Assembly: GCA_934162445.1 (NCBI GenBank)
Contig: CAKPIT010000001.1
Location: forward strand, 186,001 to 250,000
Source: an uncultured Bacilli bacterium
GTDB taxonomy: Bacteria; Bacillota_I; Bacilli_A; RF39; UBA660
DNA length: 64,000 nucleotides
Direction: 5' to 3'
Shown: positions 62,648-64,000 of the stretch, piece after piece
Layout: the number at the start of each line of letters is the position of its first letter
Position numbering within the stretch: the first letter of the stretch is position 1
Made by a program: the position numbers and the translations under genes
The notes under the pieces: model-generated
Told to the model about the DNA's origin: nothing
What the model saw: only the letters and a program-made list of their open reading frames with translations
The model's database searches: none

Positions 62648-63484
62648 ATGCGAAGCTTTATAAACTGGTTTTTAACCATCATATTATTTATCATCATCAT
62701 GATTTCCATTTGTATTTTCTCACTTGGTAACCTAACTAACAAAAATAGTACACAACAAATAATTAATGAAACAGATTCAAAAGAAATAGTTAATGATTTT
62801 AAGAAAACAGAAGAAGGAAAAAATATTTATAGTGAATTAGCAACTTATGGCCTAGACGAGAAAAAAGTTGATGAAATCTTAAATAGTAAAAATGCTAAAA
62901 ATTATAGTAACGAAGTATTACAACAAGTAATTAATAACTATTTAACTAATAATAAAATAAATTTAAAAGATCAAACTAAAACCTTTATCCAAGAAATAAA
63001 TAAAAACTATAATTTGAAACTATCTAATGATGATGTTAATAAAATTAGTGATTATACTAATGAAACTTTAACAAATAAGCTACAAAAAGAAAAAAATTCT
63101 GACGCTGAACTTAGTAGTGAAGAAGATTTAGTTATTAAAGCTATTAATTTTTGTAAAGATAAATCAACAAAATTATTTTTAATTACAACTATTATGGCAC
63201 TTTTAATCATTTTATTTATTACAAGTTTTAAAACTAAAAATTTCTTAGAATATATTGGTACCATTTCACTAACCTGTGGAATTGCCGTTACCATTTTTAA
63301 ATTTTTAATTACAGCTCTAATTAAAAAAGCTACTATTTCCTTTGGCAGTGTTAACTTAATTATCTCTCCCCTTACCAACAACTTCGCTCAAATTGGTATT
63401 ATAAGTCTTATTTTAGGTATCATTTTTCTAATTGGTCAACATTTTGTCGCTAAAGGTTTTACTAAAGAGAAAGTTCCATTTTAA
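62648..63484 (+). CDS. Multi-pass membrane protein of unknown function
   Basis: 278 residues. One N-terminal helix (about 8-27) is followed by an external domain of about 150 residues, helical and rich in Asn, Lys and Glu. Three C-terminal helices follow (about 178-195, 205-225 and 248-268). The layout suggests a receptor or envelope protein; no family was recognised. The ribosome site AAGAGGTG is good. It is divergent from the P-type ATPase. Confidence 0.55.
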   Translation: MRSFINWFLTIILFIIIMISICIFSLGNLTNKNSTQQIINETDSKEIVNDFKKTEEGKNIYSELATYGLDEKKVDEILNSKNAKNYSNEVLQQVINNYLTNNKINLKDQTKTFIQEINKNYNLKLSNDDVNKISDYTNETLTNKLQKEKNSDAELSSEEDLVIKAINFCKDKSTKLFLITTIMALLIILFITSFKTKNFLEYIGTISLTCGIAVTIFKFLITALIKKATISFGSVNLIISPLTNNFAQIGIISLILGIIFLIGQHFVAKGFTKEKVPF

Positions 63485-63545
63485 AAAAAATTAAATTTTT
63501 ACTAGATTTATTATAAATATATGTTATAATAAACTAGTAATCAAC

Positions 63546-63621
63546 GGATTGTTAGCTCAGTTGGTAGAGCAACTGACTCTTAATCAGTGGGTCTAGGGTT
63601 CGAATCCCTAACAGTCCACCA
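63546..63621 (+). tRNA. tRNA-Lys(CTT)
   Basis: 76 bases with encoded CCA. Acceptor GGATTGT faces ACAGTCC, and the loop CTCTTAA gives CTT. A TATAAT box lies at 63525-63530 but no good -35 element was found. Confidence 0.95.
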
Positions 63622-63632
63622 AATAAAAAACA

Positions 63633-63657
63633 AAGGCACTTAATGGTGTCTTTTTTT
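63633..63657. terminator. Intrinsic terminator after tRNA-Lys(CTT), shared with the DUF4186 gene
   Basis: AAGGCAC and GTGTCTT (one G-U pair) form a seven-base stem followed by T residues. The DUF4186 stop codon lies within it. Confidence 0.65.
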
Positions 63658-63996
63658 ATAATTATTATATTCATTTTTAATATAGTACATTATTACATTA
63701 ACAATATAATCTACTTCTTCTTTGCTAAGTTCTTTCTCTTTTAAAATTCCATGCCACTTAAAAAGACAACCCCGACAACACGTTGCAGTCGCATGTTCAG
63801 CAATAAAAACCGGATGACCCTTCATTGGTGTTTGTTTACCATCATTACTAATAGCTTTAGGCCCAAGCCGTTTTGTAATAAAATCATAAGCATGTTCTTC
63901 TATTTTTTTAAATCCCACCTTATCAATATACAAAATATCCTTCTCTTTTAAATGGAAACTACTTCTAAACTTCGATTTTTCTAATCTATTAAACAA
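63640..63996 (-). CDS. DUF4186 family protein (start may lie beyond the right edge)
   Basis: About 118 residues visible. FRSSFHLKEKDILYIDKVGFKKIEEHAYDFITKRLGPKAISNDGKQTPMKGHPVFIAEHATATCCRGCLFKWHGI is the DUF4186 pattern, with CCRGC perhaps binding a metal. Function unknown. The first in-frame start is a TTG at 63996 and the frame stays open to the window edge, so the true start may be upstream of it. Confidence 0.85.
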   Translation of the reverse strand: MFNRLEKSKFRSSFHLKEKDILYIDKVGFKKIEEHAYDFITKRLGPKAISNDGKQTPMKGHPVFIAEHATATCCRGCLFKWHGILKEKELSKEEVDYIVNVIMYYIKNEYNNYKKRHH

Positions 63997-64000
63997 ATTA

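Overview
The window comes from a spore-forming, very AT-rich (under about 30% G+C by eye, not counted) member of the Bacillota, most likely class Bacilli. Reading frames are full length with TGA used as a stop, so the code is the standard bacterial one and not the Mycoplasma code. gatCAB, divIVA/sepF, Bacillus-type dnaB, parE/parC, the rlmN-prpC-prkC-rsgA-rpe operon and the ylb and yun/yut clusters keep Bacillus-like gene orders. Low G+C, compact intergenic spacing, split or divergent family members and a 2-hydroxyacyl-CoA dehydratase-activase operon suggest an uncultured anaerobic gut lineage near the RF39/Erysipelotrichia branch. The lineage is inference; no rRNA is present.

Layout. 1-11.3 kb (minus strand): edge of a YihY-type membrane protein, a membrane GGDEF protein with extracellular solute-binding domains, gatCAB, a U32 rRNA/tRNA-hydroxylation-type protein, a small alarmone synthetase, divIVA, sepF and a HerA-type ATPase. 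11.4-16.3 kb: a BspA-like leucine-rich-repeat surface protein behind a 19-nt homopolymer, tRNA-Arg, dnaB, and two membrane-anchored unknowns. 16.5-24.6 kb: spoVB, then rsmD/ylbF and ylbE/ylbD separated by an opposing unknown gene, then parC/parE. 24.7-31.8 kb: a tandem-duplicated DUF3592 membrane protein and the rpe-rsgA-prkC-prpC-rlmN operon. 31.9-40.8 kb: a sporulation-rich block with a sigma factor preceded by Spo0A-type boxes, an exported unknown that seems to start at ATT, spoVAE/AD/AC, a KinB-like orphan histidine kinase under two perfect tandem Spo0A-type boxes, a catalytically dead membrane EIIB, and two CotY/CotZ-type coat genes. 40.8-50.7 kb: rodA, a glycolipid glycosyltransferase, tRNA-Ala, an antitoxin relic, a membrane thioredoxin, a three-gene dehydratase-activase operon and an ABC-F ATPase. 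50.7-64 kb: two P-type ATPases, a ten-tRNA operon, four further tRNAs in two groups, the yutI-yutH...yutD-yunB-ymxH-sigG cluster, tRNA-Lys(CTT) and a DUF4186 protein.

How the genes fit together. Many genes serve sporulation: sigG, the second sigma factor, spoVAC/AD/AE (dipicolinate transport), spoVB, cotZ-like coat genes, ylbD/E/F, ymxH, yunB and a yutH-like gene. The predicted Spo0A boxes link the sensor kinase and the second sigma factor to one regulator encoded elsewhere. Seventeen tRNA genes were placed, all with encoded CCA ends. No gene-free stretch exceeds about 200 bases once the tRNA genes are counted. No transposase, IS element, prophage, CRISPR array or rRNA gene was seen.
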